Shown: in pieces, positions 16,147 through 24,504 of the stretch
Numbering within the stretch: position 1 is the first letter of the stretch
How the letters are laid out: every line of letters begins with the position of its first letter
Assembly: GCA_026397715.1 (NCBI GenBank)
Contig: JAPLUN010000241.1
Span: forward strand, 1-43,233
DNA length: 43,233 nt
Direction: 5' to 3'
Source of the DNA: Verrucomicrobiota bacterium
Lineage (GTDB): Bacteria > Verrucomicrobiota > Verrucomicrobiia > Verrucomicrobiales > Verrucomicrobiaceae
Notes under the pieces: model-generated
Seen by the model: the letters and a program-made list of their open reading frames with translations, nothing else
Told to the model about the DNA's origin: nothing
Database searches by the model: none
Made by a program: the position numbers and the translations under genes

Positions 16147-17391
16147 ATGAAAGCGATCCGCATCACCTCTTATCTCGCACTTACCGTGGCGTCTTCCTTC
16201 GCGCTGCATGTGATGGCGCAGCCACCCAAGCATCCGCCACACCGCCCGCAGCATCCGCCTCATCCACCAGGGTCACCACCTAACGGCGTGAAGCCGCCGC
16301 AGTTTGGTGATCCGCTGCCGGGTCTGACCAAGGCGCAGGTGGCGACCTTCCTCGATGGCAAAGATGATTTCGAAGACACGGAAACCGAGGCTGGCGGACT
16401 GGGGCCGATTTTCAACCGCTCCTCCTGTGTGACTTGCCACAACGCGCCGGTCACAGGCGGCGCGGGCCCCATCAATGTCACGCGCTTTGGCCGCACGGAA
16501 AACGGCGTGTTCAATCCGCTCGCCGCGCTCGGTGGTTCGTTGCAGCAGGAGATGGAGATCAATTCGGTGCTGCACGAGGTGGTCCCGCCTGAGGCCAATG
16601 TGGTAGCGCATCGCAATTCCACGCCACTCTTTGGTCTGGGCCTTATCGAGGCCATCCCCGATGATCAAATTCTGCAGAATGTTCGGCGCATGCCATTCGA
16701 TGGTGTGCTGGGGAAAGTGTCCAAGGTGGCGGATGCAGCCACCGGCAAGAACCTCATCGGACGTTTTGGCTGGAAGGCCCAGCAGGCCACGCTGCTCAGC
16801 TTTGCGGGTGATGCTTACCTGAATGAAATGGGCATCACCAGCCGCCTGTTTCCGGTGGAAAACGCCCCGAATGGCAACGCCCAGCTCCTCGCGCAGTATG
16901 ACACAGTGGTCGATCCTGAGGACGTGGTCGATCCGGCCACGGGCAGGGGAGACATTGATCGCGTGGCCGACTTCATGCGCTTCCTCGGCGCGCCGCCGCG
17001 CCTGCCTCCCTCCAATTCTGCGGCTGCCGGACGCAGCGTGTTTCAAAACACCGGCTGCGCTGTCTGCCACGTGCCGCTGATGATCACCGGGCCGAACAAA
17101 GTGAATGCGCTGAATCAGCAGGAGGTCTGGCTTTTCTCCGACCTGCTTCTACATGACATGGGCGCTCTGGGAGACGGCATCGCCCAGGGCACTGCGGATG
17201 TGCGTGACATGAAGACCGCGCCGCTCTGGGGCCTGCGCGCCAGCGCGCCCTATCTGCATGATGGTCGTGCTGCGACGATCGACGAAGCCATTAAAGCCCA
17301 CGATGGCGAAGCGAAGGCTTCCAAGGACCGCTACCTGAAGCTTAACAAGCAGCAGGTGCAGCAGCTCATCGATTTCCTCATGTCCATTTGA
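16147..17391 (+). CDS. Dihaem c-type cytochrome oxidoreductase (DHOR/thiol oxidoreductase-like)
   Basis: A protein of 414 residues exported by a signal peptide (cut near VMA-Q, residue 24), followed by a His/Pro-rich linker (PPKHPPHRPQHPPHPPG). Two haem c sites are visible: CVTCH (94-98) and CAVCH (304-308). Between and after them are segments typical of the di-haem oxidoreductase family, for example TPLFGLGLIEAIPD, LFSDLLLHDMG and APLWGLRASAPYLHDGRA. Members work in the periplasm as electron-transfer or peroxidase-like enzymes; the partner here is unknown. The start is the ATG directly before the signal peptide, without a strong ribosome site. A hairpin terminator follows at 17424. The His-rich linker might bind metal, but that is speculation. 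Confidence 0.9.
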   Translation: MKAIRITSYLALTVASSFALHVMAQPPKHPPHRPQHPPHPPGSPPNGVKPPQFGDPLPGLTKAQVATFLDGKDDFEDTETEAGGLGPIFNRSSCVTCHNAPVTGGAGPINVTRFGRTENGVFNPLAALGGSLQQEMEINSVLHEVVPPEANVVAHRNSTPLFGLGLIEAIPDDQILQNVRRMPFDGVLGKVSKVADAATGKNLIGRFGWKAQQATLLSFAGDAYLNEMGITSRLFPVENAPNGNAQLLAQYDTVVDPEDVVDPATGRGDIDRVADFMRFLGAPPRLPPSNSAAAGRSVFQNTGCAVCHVPLMITGPNKVNALNQQEVWLFSDLLLHDMGALGDGIAQGTADVRDMKTAPLWGLRASAPYLHDGRAATIDEAIKAHDGEAKASKDRYLKLNKQQVQQLIDFLMSI

Positions 17392-17423
17392 TGGAGTGTG
17401 TTCGTGTGATGGGTGAAAGGTGT

Positions 17424-17455
17424 GAAGCAGGCAGCAATGCCTGCTTCATTTGTTT
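17424..17455 (+). terminator. Rho-independent terminator after the dihaem oxidoreductase gene
   Basis: GAAGCAGGCA (17424-17433) and TGCCTGCTTC (17438-17447) form a perfect 10-base stem around the loop GCAA, followed by ATTTGTTTT. It sits 33 bases after the stop codon. Its core GCAGGCA-N4-TGCCTGC is the same as in the right-hand hairpin of the element at 40699-40769. Confidence 0.8.
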
Positions 17456-17524
17456 TCACTGACTGGCCGGAAAAAAGACACAAAGCGCATGCATTCGCCT
17501 TATGCTTGAAACAACATTTTCAGC

Positions 17525-18307
17525 TCAGCGCTGTTTCTGCGTCGCGCCGCCTTTCGCCGGGGCGGTCTTCTGGCCGCAGCGCGGAAGAACGAAAATGGCC
17601 AGCAGGAGCACGATCGCCGCGGCGGCGATCGCGATGGGCTTGTTGCTTTTGATTTTGGCAATGGTGTCTGCCAGGGCCGTTGATTGGGCTGTCGGAGCCG
17701 TAGGCTTGCGCGGCATGGGCGCGGAGATTTTGCGCTGTGCGGGCATCAGAGCTGCCGTGGGGCGTTGAGGCCTGTTAGCAGCCACATGCATTCCCGGGGA
17801 AATGGGGATGGTGCTCGAGGTCGCATTGCGCGCTCCTTGATGGAGATTGGGCAGGACCACAGGAGCTGAAACCTGTGGCTGGACGAGATTGACTGGCGGC
17901 GGGGGAGGGGCGCTCTCAGCGAGTTCGGCGCGTGTCGATGGCAGTTCCGGCAGGTTAGGCGCTTCACGGCGTTCGAACAACTCCTGGGCCGCACCCGCCT
18001 TGCGAGGACGTTGCTCAGGGTCTGCCGCCATGAGGTGCATCACCCAAGCACACATCCAGTTCGGGACATGCGAGGCGAGTTTTTGCAGGGGGGGCAGATC
18101 ATGGCCGAGGTGCTTCAGCCGCAGTTCCTTCAGGACACGGCCGTCAAAGGGGGGTCTTGCGGTGAGTGCTTCATACAGGATGCAGCCAAGAGCGTAAACG
18201 TCGGTGCGGCGGCGGGTGGTGCCGTCCTGCCATTGTTCGGGGGCGGTGCAGCGGTAGGCGCGGATTTGTTCTGCAGTGTCACCTGCCAGTCTGAGGCGGA
18301 TTTGCCG
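17525..18307 (-). pseudogene. C-terminal part of a frameshifted membrane pseudokinase
   Basis: This frame continues the kinase fold begun at 18708. Read on the minus strand it gives IRLRLAGDTAEQIRAYRCTA and then PEQW (the APE position), then RTDVYALGCILYEALTARPP (the C-lobe segment that follows APE), then MCAWVMHLMAADPEQRPRKA, the usual last helix of a kinase domain. After it come a Pro-rich linker, a membrane segment near the C-terminus (IAIAAAAIVLLLAIFVLP) and a short basic tail. The DFG position reads AGD. The segment has no convincing start of its own: the first ATG in frame, at 18055, would cut the C-lobe in two. A single base missing near 18304-18308 would join it to the upstream part. 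Confidence 0.7.
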
Positions 18308-18708
18308 GAGATGCGTACATAATCAGGTCGCAGGCTGCCGTGGACGATGGCGTCCTCATGAAGGGCTGAAACCGCCTCTAAGAGCTGCCGCGCCACGGTT
18401 TCAAACTCCTTTTCGGTAAGAGGTCCGCGTTCGAGAACTTCGGTCAATGTTTCTCCCGGCAGCACACCTGCCACAATGGTGTAAAAGCCGTCTTTGTCGG
18501 AACCGAAATCGATCAGCCTGTCGAGGTGTGGATTTTGGAGGGGGGCAAGCTGGCGGAACAATTCCTGCAGGCCCTCGATTTCCTCTGGTTTGTTGGTTTT
18601 GAAGCGCCTGAGTCGCAGTTCATCTCCGCGTTTGTTGTCGCGTACGAGCAATAGCTTGCTGGCGGTGTCCTCTTCCAGAGGACGCAGAATTTCAAAACGG
18701 GAGGACAT
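18130..18708 (-). CDS. N-terminal part of a membrane pseudokinase (frameshifted)
   Basis: The first about 130 residues are a Ser/Thr-kinase-like N-lobe and early C-lobe: FEILRPLEEDTASKLLLVRD, then a Leu-rich helix, a hinge like DFGSDKDGFYTIVAGVLPGE and SALHEDAIVHGSLRPDYVRI at the catalytic loop. There HRD has become HGS, and the usual Lys of the third strand is Arg (ELRLRRF), so catalysis is not expected. From about 18308 downward the frame leaves the kinase pattern and reads low-complexity sequence to a stop at 18130. The true continuation is in another frame (to 17525). If intact, the gene would run 18708 to 17525 as a one-pass membrane pseudokinase of about 394 residues. It diverges from potA. 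Confidence 0.72.
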   Translation of the reverse strand: MSSRFEILRPLEEDTASKLLLVRDNKRGDELRLRRFKTNKPEEIEGLQELFRQLAPLQNPHLDRLIDFGSDKDGFYTIVAGVLPGETLTEVLERGPLTEKEFETVARQLLEAVSALHEDAIVHGSLRPDYVRISGKSASDWQVTLQNKSAPTAAPPPNNGRTAPPAAAPTFTLLAASCMKHSPQDPPLTAVS

Positions 18709-18794
18709 CCGGTAAAGCTGGCCCGTTCCAGCTAATCCCGCAAGCTTCTTGCCACATCCATTATTTGCGCGCTAATGTACCTGCCCATCCCTGC

Positions 18795-19901
18795 ATGGAA
18801 GATTTTCTCGTTATTGATCACGTTTCCAAAACCTTCGGCGCCCAGCGTGTCGTGGACGATGTGGCGTTGACCGTGGCAGAGGGGGAATCGTTTTCACTTC
18901 TCGGGCCCAGCGGCTGCGGCAAAACCACCCTGCTGCGGATGATCGCGGGGTTTGAGCAGCCTGACCGTGGGCGTATTTTGGTGGGTGGCCGGGACATCAC
19001 TTCGCTGCCTCCGGAGCAGCGCCCGGTGAACACGGTTTTTCAAAATTACGCACTCTTTCCGCATTTAAGCGTCTGGGAAAACATCGCCTTCGGGCTGCGC
19101 ATGAGCCGCCGTCCGCGTGAGGAAATTCGCAGTGGAGTGGAGCGCATGCTCGAACTCGTGCGACTCAGTGAGCACGCACGCAAGCGCCCCGCCCAGCTCA
19201 GCGGGGGGCAGCGGCAGCGAGTGGCCATTGCGCGAGCTCTGGTGAACCGCCCCCAGGTGCTGCTGCTGGACGAACCGCTAGCGGCGCTGGATCTCAAACT
19301 CCGCCAGCACATGCTCATGGAGCTGAACACGATCCACGAGCAGGTCGGCACCACCTTCATCTACGTCACCCATGATCAGGGCGAGGCGATGAGCCTGAGC
19401 GATCGCATCGCTGTGATGAATGCAGGCAAGGTGGAGCAGGTGGACTCGCCGGAGAATCTGTATGAAACGCCGCGCAGCAGCTTTGTGGCATCGTTCATTG
19501 GTGATGCCAATTTCTTCACGGGGGTCGTGGTCGAACTGCAGCACGAAGGCTACGTGCGCGTGTTGGTGGAGGGACTGGGCAGTCCGCTGGTGCTCAGAAA
19601 TGGCGCGATTTCGTCCAACCTGACGTTGCGGCTCATGGTGTGGCCGGAAAAAATCAGCCTCACGCTCACCCGCCCGTCGAGTGGCGAGAGGGTGAATGCC
19701 TTCCGTGGAGTGGTGGAGGACATGGCCTATTTCGGCTCACACACGCGCTACCGCATTCGTGCGGGTGAACACAGCATCCTGGCCCAACTGCAGCGCAGCC
19801 GTTTCAGTGGTGGAGAGATTGATCCCGCGCGCGGTGCGGAAGTGTGGATGAGTTTTCATCCGGATGAAGGCCGCGTCGTACGGCTGGAGGCGGCGGCATG
19901 A
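18795..19901 (+). CDS. potA: Spermidine/putrescine-type ABC transporter ATP-binding protein
   Basis: The ATPase of a polyamine-type importer, 368 residues. It shows Walker A (GPSGCGKTT), the Q-loop (FQNYALFPHLSVWENI), the ABC signature (LSGGQRQRVAIARAL), Walker B (VLLLDEPLAALD) and the switch His (VTHDQGEAMSLSDRI). The C-terminal third is a TOBE-like domain, as in PotA and other importer ATPases. The ATG at 18795 lies just before the first conserved strand; the upstream in-frame start at 18765 adds ten unconserved residues. Its stop overlaps the next gene by four bases (ATGA). The substrate is inferred from the permease neighbours. Other PotA-like importers, for iron or thiamine, are less likely. 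Confidence 0.9.
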   Translation: MEDFLVIDHVSKTFGAQRVVDDVALTVAEGESFSLLGPSGCGKTTLLRMIAGFEQPDRGRILVGGRDITSLPPEQRPVNTVFQNYALFPHLSVWENIAFGLRMSRRPREEIRSGVERMLELVRLSEHARKRPAQLSGGQRQRVAIARALVNRPQVLLLDEPLAALDLKLRQHMLMELNTIHEQVGTTFIYVTHDQGEAMSLSDRIAVMNAGKVEQVDSPENLYETPRSSFVASFIGDANFFTGVVVELQHEGYVRVLVEGLGSPLVLRNGAISSNLTLRLMVWPEKISLTLTRPSSGERVNAFRGVVEDMAYFGSHTRYRIRAGEHSILAQLQRSRFSGGEIDPARGAEVWMSFHPDEGRVVRLEAAA

Positions 19902-20755
19902 GCATCGAAAACCGGCCTGCCAGGCAGTGGCTGCTTTCATTACCCTCGCTCACATGGCTTGCCATGTTTTTTGTGATCCCGGCCATCCTGGTCATTATCA
20001 CTGCTTTTCGTTCGGCGGATTTGCAGGGAGGAGTCGGGCCGGGCTGGACGCTGGCCACACTGCGTGAAGTGCAAGATCCTGCCTACCTGCCCATCCTGTG
20101 GCGAACTGTCTGGCTCAGCGGAGTGACCACCGTGGTTTGTCTGGCGCTGGCGCTGCCGGTGGCCTTTCAGATGGCAAGTGCCGGGCAGCGCATGCAGCAG
20201 TTGCTGCTGCTGCTCGTGGTCATCCCGTTTCTGTCGAATTTTCTGATCCGCATCTTTGCGTGGAAATCTCTGCTTCATCCCGAAGGGCCGCTGACGAAGC
20301 TGCTGATCGGGCTGCATCTCATTCCAGAGAATGCCGTGCTGCTGAACCATGTGGGCACGGTGCTGCTGGTGCTTGTGTACACGCAGCTGCCTTTCGCCAT
20401 CCTGCCGCTCTACGCTGCGGCGGAGAAGTTTGACTTTGGCCTGCTGGATGCCGCTAGGGATCTCGGCGCCGGGCCCTGGCGTGCGTTTTTCAAGATTTTC
20501 GTGCCCGGTGTGAGCCGGGGCATCATCTCTGCGGCGGTCATGGTGTTTGTCTGCTGCCTGGGGCAGTACGTCATCCCGCAGATGGTGGGCGGCACCTCGG
20601 ATGAGATGCTCGGCAGCAAGATCGCCCAGCGCGTGTTTTCAGACCGCAATCTGCCACATGCCAGCGCCTTGGCGGGAGGCCTGATGCTTGCCGTGCTGGT
20701 GCCCATGGTCGTCATCGTGCTCTGGCAGCAGTTTGGCCGAAAGGAGGCGGAATGA
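19898..20755 (+). CDS. potB: Spermidine/putrescine-type ABC transporter permease PotB
   Basis: An inner-membrane permease of 285 residues with about six membrane helices. The coupling (EAA) loop reads LLDAARDLGAGPWRAFFKIF and PGVSRGI, the part that docks on the ATPase. Family-typical segments include WKSLLHPEGPL, the AILPLYAAAEKFD stretch before the loop, and YVIPQMVGGTSDEMLGSKI, which is characteristic of PotB/PotH rather than iron permeases. It overlaps potA and potC by four bases each, so the genes are translated together. No substrate-binding protein (PotD) is encoded next to it. Confidence 0.9.
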   Translation: MSIENRPARQWLLSLPSLTWLAMFFVIPAILVIITAFRSADLQGGVGPGWTLATLREVQDPAYLPILWRTVWLSGVTTVVCLALALPVAFQMASAGQRMQQLLLLLVVIPFLSNFLIRIFAWKSLLHPEGPLTKLLIGLHLIPENAVLLNHVGTVLLVLVYTQLPFAILPLYAAAEKFDFGLLDAARDLGAGPWRAFFKIFVPGVSRGIISAAVMVFVCCLGQYVIPQMVGGTSDEMLGSKIAQRVFSDRNLPHASALAGGLMLAVLVPMVVIVLWQQFGRKEAE

Positions 20756-21522
20756 AGCGCTCCTGGCTGCCTGCGGTGATCACGTGTGGCGTGATCTTTT
20801 TTCTGTTCGCGCCACTGGGGGTTCTCGTGGTGAATTCCTTCAACGCTTCGCGCTTTGGTGGCGAATGGGAGGGCTTCACCTGGAACTGGTATGAGAAGCT
20901 CTGGGCTGCGGGAGATGTCTGGGAATCGCTCTGGATCACGCTCAAGATCGCCGTCTCCGCCTCGCTGGCGGCGATGGTGCTTGGTACTCTGGCGGCCTAT
21001 GCTCTGCATCGGTTTCGCTCCTGGCTGCAAAACGTGCACCACATGCTGATCACGCTGCCGCTGGTGATGCCGGACATTCTCATGGGCATGTCGCTGCTGG
21101 CTTTGTTTGTTCTCACGGGCGTCGAAACCGGGCTGCTCACCATCTGGATTGCACACGTCACCTTTTGCTTGAGTTTTGTGACGATGGTCGTGCTGGGCCG
21201 ACTGCAGGATTTCGATTTCACCCTGCTGGATGCCGCCCGTGATCTGGGTGCGACCCAGGCCAAGGCCGTGAAAAAAGTGCTGGTGCCACTCCTGCTGCCT
21301 GGTGTGCTGGCTGGCGGGCTGCTGGCCTTCACGCTTTCGATCGATGATTATGTCATCACTTTCTTTGTCTCCGGACCCGGCACCACAACGCTGCCTTTGC
21401 GAGTCGCGAGCATGATGAAAACAAGCCGCAGCCTTCCCATGATCAACGCACTCAGCACGCTGCTCATTGCCAGCACCTTCCTGGTCGCCGTGTGCAGTTC
21501 CCGCCTCCAACGCCGCTTATGA
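20752..21522 (+). CDS. potC: Spermidine/putrescine-type ABC transporter permease PotC
   Basis: The second permease subunit, 256 residues with about six membrane helices. The coupling loop is LLDAARDLGATQAKAVKKVL with VPLLLPGVLAG after it. The N-terminal stretch FLFAPLGVLVVNSFNASRFG with WEGFTWNWYEKL is typical of PotC/PotI, as is FTLSIDDYVITFFVSGPGT. The start overlaps the potB stop by four bases and the stop overlaps the next gene by four. With PotA and PotB it would form the transporter core; a periplasmic binding protein must come from elsewhere in the genome. Confidence 0.91.
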   Translation: MKRSWLPAVITCGVIFFLFAPLGVLVVNSFNASRFGGEWEGFTWNWYEKLWAAGDVWESLWITLKIAVSASLAAMVLGTLAAYALHRFRSWLQNVHHMLITLPLVMPDILMGMSLLALFVLTGVETGLLTIWIAHVTFCLSFVTMVVLGRLQDFDFTLLDAARDLGATQAKAVKKVLVPLLLPGVLAGGLLAFTLSIDDYVITFFVSGPGTTTLPLRVASMMKTSRSLPMINALSTLLIASTFLVAVCSSRLQRRL

Positions 21523-22295
21523 CCTCCTTCCTCAGATCCCTGGCCGATTTCCTGGAGCCTACCGGACTCATCTGGCTCATGCTCTCAGCATGGGTGGTGG
21601 TCATGATCCGTCGTCGCCGATGGAGGGCATTGATCCTGCCGGGCGCTGCGTGGCTGGTGCTGACGCTCACCTCCGCCACGGCTTTGTCGCATTCCTTGCT
21701 GGCTGCCTTGGAATCTCAGTGGACTCCTGTGGACCTGGCGGCAATGCCCGAATGCGACGCGGTCATCGTCCTTGGTGGTGGCATGGAGCCCTCTCACAAC
21801 GAGCCGGCGGGCATTCATTTCAAGGGCGGGGCAGACCGATTGTTTACCGGCTTGATGCTTGCGAAAAAGGGCAAAGGCAAGCTGCTGGTCCTTGGCGGTG
21901 GCAGTTTGAACACGGCTTCCGGCATTGAGTCCGAGGCGGATGCCGTCAAACTCTGGCTGGAGGAGTGGCAGCTCTCACCGGTGCCGGTGGAAAGTCTGGG
22001 CCACTGCCTGGACACGCATGATGAGGCCGTCAAAGTCTCTGCGCTGGCGGTCAAGCATGGCTGGCAGAAGGTGGCTCTGGTGACCTCCGCCTACCACATG
22101 ACCCGCGCCAAAGCTGTTTTTGAAGCCGCCGGCACCTCGGTTGTGGCTGTGCCCTGCAACTATCACAGCGAGGCGCTGCGTGAGCACCGAGTGAAATGGC
22201 TGAATGTCCCGAATGCCACCAACCTGTGTCATTTTGAGACTTGGATGCATGAAATGATTGGTTGGTGGGCCTATCGCATCATGGGTTGGGTTTGA
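21519..22295 (+). CDS. YdcF/ElyC-like DUF218 membrane protein
   Basis: A protein of 258 residues with two N-terminal membrane helices (about 12-60) and a DUF218 domain. The domain shows CDAVIVLGGGMEP, a central LLVLGGGSLNTASGIESEAD and VALVTSAYHMTRAKAVFE, all typical of the family, with GHCLDTHDEAV in between. DUF218 proteins such as ElyC and SanA work at the cell envelope in E. coli; the reaction is not settled. The ATG at 21519 overlaps the potC stop (ATGA), which decides the start and places the gene in the pot operon. A link between polyamine uptake and this protein is not established. Confidence 0.88.
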   Translation: MTSFLRSLADFLEPTGLIWLMLSAWVVVMIRRRRWRALILPGAAWLVLTLTSATALSHSLLAALESQWTPVDLAAMPECDAVIVLGGGMEPSHNEPAGIHFKGGADRLFTGLMLAKKGKGKLLVLGGGSLNTASGIESEADAVKLWLEEWQLSPVPVESLGHCLDTHDEAVKVSALAVKHGWQKVALVTSAYHMTRAKAVFEAAGTSVVAVPCNYHSEALREHRVKWLNVPNATNLCHFETWMHEMIGWWAYRIMGWV

Positions 22296-22381
22296 AGCGC
22301 CTGATTTTGGCCTGCATTCTGCTCAGAACGTAGGAAAGAAGGCTTGCTTTTGAACCATAGCAATGGTCATGTGGAACTCAC

Positions 22382-23410
22382 ATGACTAGTGGCCTGGCGT
22401 TAGCCGATACCATCACTCTTGGCGGCAGAAACAGGACGGGCACTGAGCTTATCCTGGCCACCAAGCCTTTCACCGTGGACGACCCCGTCAAAAGCTGGTG
22501 GTACATCCTCTCTACGACCGCGCTCTGGCTTGCAGTGATCGCCGGCACCCTGTGGATTCCCTACCTTGCGGCGAAGCTGGCGCTCAGTGTGCTTTCAGGG
22601 CTGCTGCTGCTGCGTTTGTTCGTGATCTATCATGACCAGCAGCACAACGCCATCCTGCCGAATTCCAAGCTCGCGGAATGGATGATGCGTGGTTTTGGCA
22701 TTCTCGCCCTCAGTCCCAGCAGCATCTGGCGCAGTTCTCACAATCATCATCACAATCACAACTCCAAGATCAAGGGGTCGCATATCGGGTCCTTCCCGAT
22801 CATGACGAAGGAGCACTACCTGAAGGCGTCCAAATCGGCGAAGTTGATCTACCTCTTCATGCGTCATCCGCTGACGATCCTCTTTGGCTATCTCTTTGTA
22901 TTTTTGCACGGCATGTGCCTGCGCCCGTTTGTGATGAAGCCGCGGCAGCATCTGGACTGCCTGCTGGCCCTGCTGGTGCACGGAGGCATCGCTGCGGCAC
23001 TGATTTATTTCTTTGGCTGGCCGATGTGGCTGCTGGTGCAGGTGATCCCGCATTTTATCACTTATGCCATCGGGTCCTACCTCTTCTATGCGCAGCACAA
23101 TTTCCCGGATGTGGCCTTCTATGACAAGGCGGGCTGGACCTATGAGCGCGCCGCGCTGGATTCTTCCAGCTATATGAAGACCAGCAGGCTCATGGCTTGG
23201 TTCTCCGCCAACATCGGCTACCATCACATTCATCATCTGAACGCACGTATTCCCTTCTACCGCCTGCCTGAGGTGCTGAAGGCCATGCCAGAACTGCAGA
23301 AGCCGAAGGTCACCACCCTGAGCCCGCGCGACATCCTGCGCTGTCTGCGGCTCAAGGTCTGGGACACAGAACTGCAGCGGATGGTACCGCTGCCTTCATC
23401 AACGCGGTAA
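22382..23410 (+). CDS. Membrane fatty acid desaturase
   Basis: A di-iron membrane desaturase of 342 residues. All three His clusters are present: HDQQH (near residue 83), HNHHH (near 120) and HHIHH (near 281), with about four membrane helices placed between them as usual. These His residues hold the two iron atoms that introduce a double bond into acyl chains, which changes membrane fluidity. The spacing fits the delta-12/omega-type group, but position selectivity cannot be read from sequence. It stands 86 bases after the DUF218 gene and 25 bases before lpxD, so co-transcription with lpxD is plausible. No strong ribosome site is seen. Confidence 0.9.
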   Translation: MTSGLALADTITLGGRNRTGTELILATKPFTVDDPVKSWWYILSTTALWLAVIAGTLWIPYLAAKLALSVLSGLLLLRLFVIYHDQQHNAILPNSKLAEWMMRGFGILALSPSSIWRSSHNHHHNHNSKIKGSHIGSFPIMTKEHYLKASKSAKLIYLFMRHPLTILFGYLFVFLHGMCLRPFVMKPRQHLDCLLALLVHGGIAAALIYFFGWPMWLLVQVIPHFITYAIGSYLFYAQHNFPDVAFYDKAGWTYERAALDSSSYMKTSRLMAWFSANIGYHHIHHLNARIPFYRLPEVLKAMPELQKPKVTTLSPRDILRCLRLKVWDTELQRMVPLPSSTR

Positions 23411-23435
23411 CAGCCGCTGGCTCACCGACAACCAC

Positions 23436-24455
23436 ATGTTCACCGCATCAAATCTTGCAGAGCTGATCGGTGGTGAAGTGGTGGGAGATGGATCCGTGAT
23501 TCTCACGGGCATCGCTCCCGCGGATGTCGCATCGGCCGGGGATCTCACGTTTGCAGAAAAACCCAGCTACCTGGCCGCTGCCGAAGCCGGCATGGCCAGC
23601 GCCATCTTGGTGCCCCAAGGTTTCGATTCTTCGACGAAAGTGCTGATCCGGGTGAAGGATGCGCGAATTGCCATCGCCAAGGTGCTGCCACTGTTTTTTC
23701 CGCCTGAAAGGATTGCTGCGGGCATCCATGCGAGCGCAGTGGTCGATTCCTCGGCTCAAATTGATGCCTCCGCCAGCGTCGGTCCACATTGCGTCGTGGG
23801 TGCCGGTGTTAAGCTGGGGAAAAACTCGGTGCTCATGGGCGGCAACCACATCGGCCGTGACAGCCAAGTGGGGGAGGATGTCTGTCTGCACCCTAATGTG
23901 GTGCTGTATGCCAGGACGCAGATCGGCAATCGCGTAAACATCCATGCGGGCACCACCATCGGCTCGGATGGGTACGGCTATGTTTTTGACCAAGGCCGCC
24001 ACCGTAAAATGTTGCAGGTGGGGAATGTCGTGATTCATGACGATGTGGAGATCGGCTCCAACACCTCGATTGATCGCGGTGCGCTGGGCTCCACGGTGAT
24101 CGGGCAGGGAACGAAGATCGACAATCTAGTGCATGTGGCGCACAACGTGGTCATGGGGCGTCATTGCCTCATCATGGGCCAGGTGGGCTTTGCCGGGAGC
24201 ACGCACCTTTCTGACTACGTCGTCATTGCCTCGCAGTCGGGCATTGGTGGACACCTCAAGCTTGGCGCCCAGTCCACCATCGGTGCGAAATCGGGTGTGA
24301 TGCGTGATGTAGCGGCGGGTGACACCGTCCTGGGTTATCCTTCGGCATCCGACAAGCAGGCGAAGCGCCAGTGGATCGCCGTGTCGAAGATGCCGGATGC
24401 TTTGCGGCGGCTGAAGAGTTTGGAAAAACGGATGAACGGCAGCAAAGAGGCTTAA
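23436..24455 (+). CDS. lpxD: UDP-3-O-acylglucosamine N-acyltransferase
   Basis: The third enzyme of lipid A synthesis, adding the N-linked acyl chain to UDP-3-O-acylglucosamine. Its 339 residues give the usual order. The uridine-binding N-domain (residues 1-100) contains GDLTFAEKPSYL. A left-handed beta helix of hexapeptide repeats follows (about 105-300), then a helical end. NLVHVAHNVVMG carries the catalytic His, and GSDGYGYVFDQGRHRKMLQVG is the conserved LpxD loop. Its presence shows that the host makes LPS. Length matches the family. An adjacent desaturase suggests a lipid-related neighbourhood. Confidence 0.96.
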   Translation: MFTASNLAELIGGEVVGDGSVILTGIAPADVASAGDLTFAEKPSYLAAAEAGMASAILVPQGFDSSTKVLIRVKDARIAIAKVLPLFFPPERIAAGIHASAVVDSSAQIDASASVGPHCVVGAGVKLGKNSVLMGGNHIGRDSQVGEDVCLHPNVVLYARTQIGNRVNIHAGTTIGSDGYGYVFDQGRHRKMLQVGNVVIHDDVEIGSNTSIDRGALGSTVIGQGTKIDNLVHVAHNVVMGRHCLIMGQVGFAGSTHLSDYVVIASQSGIGGHLKLGAQSTIGAKSGVMRDVAAGDTVLGYPSASDKQAKRQWIAVSKMPDALRRLKSLEKRMNGSKEA

Positions 24456-24504
24456 TGGCCTTTTTCGCGCTTCACCTCGTGGCAACTCACGCCATGATGT
24501 GGGC

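Noticed and set aside
22296..22381. Gap before the desaturase examined for a riboswitch or small RNA
   Set aside because: Only 86 bases, with no stable stem or known motif visible.
24448..24466. AGGC...GCCT hairpin with TTTTT after lpxD
   Set aside because: The stem is only four bases and polX starts 49 bases after lpxD, so termination is doubtful.
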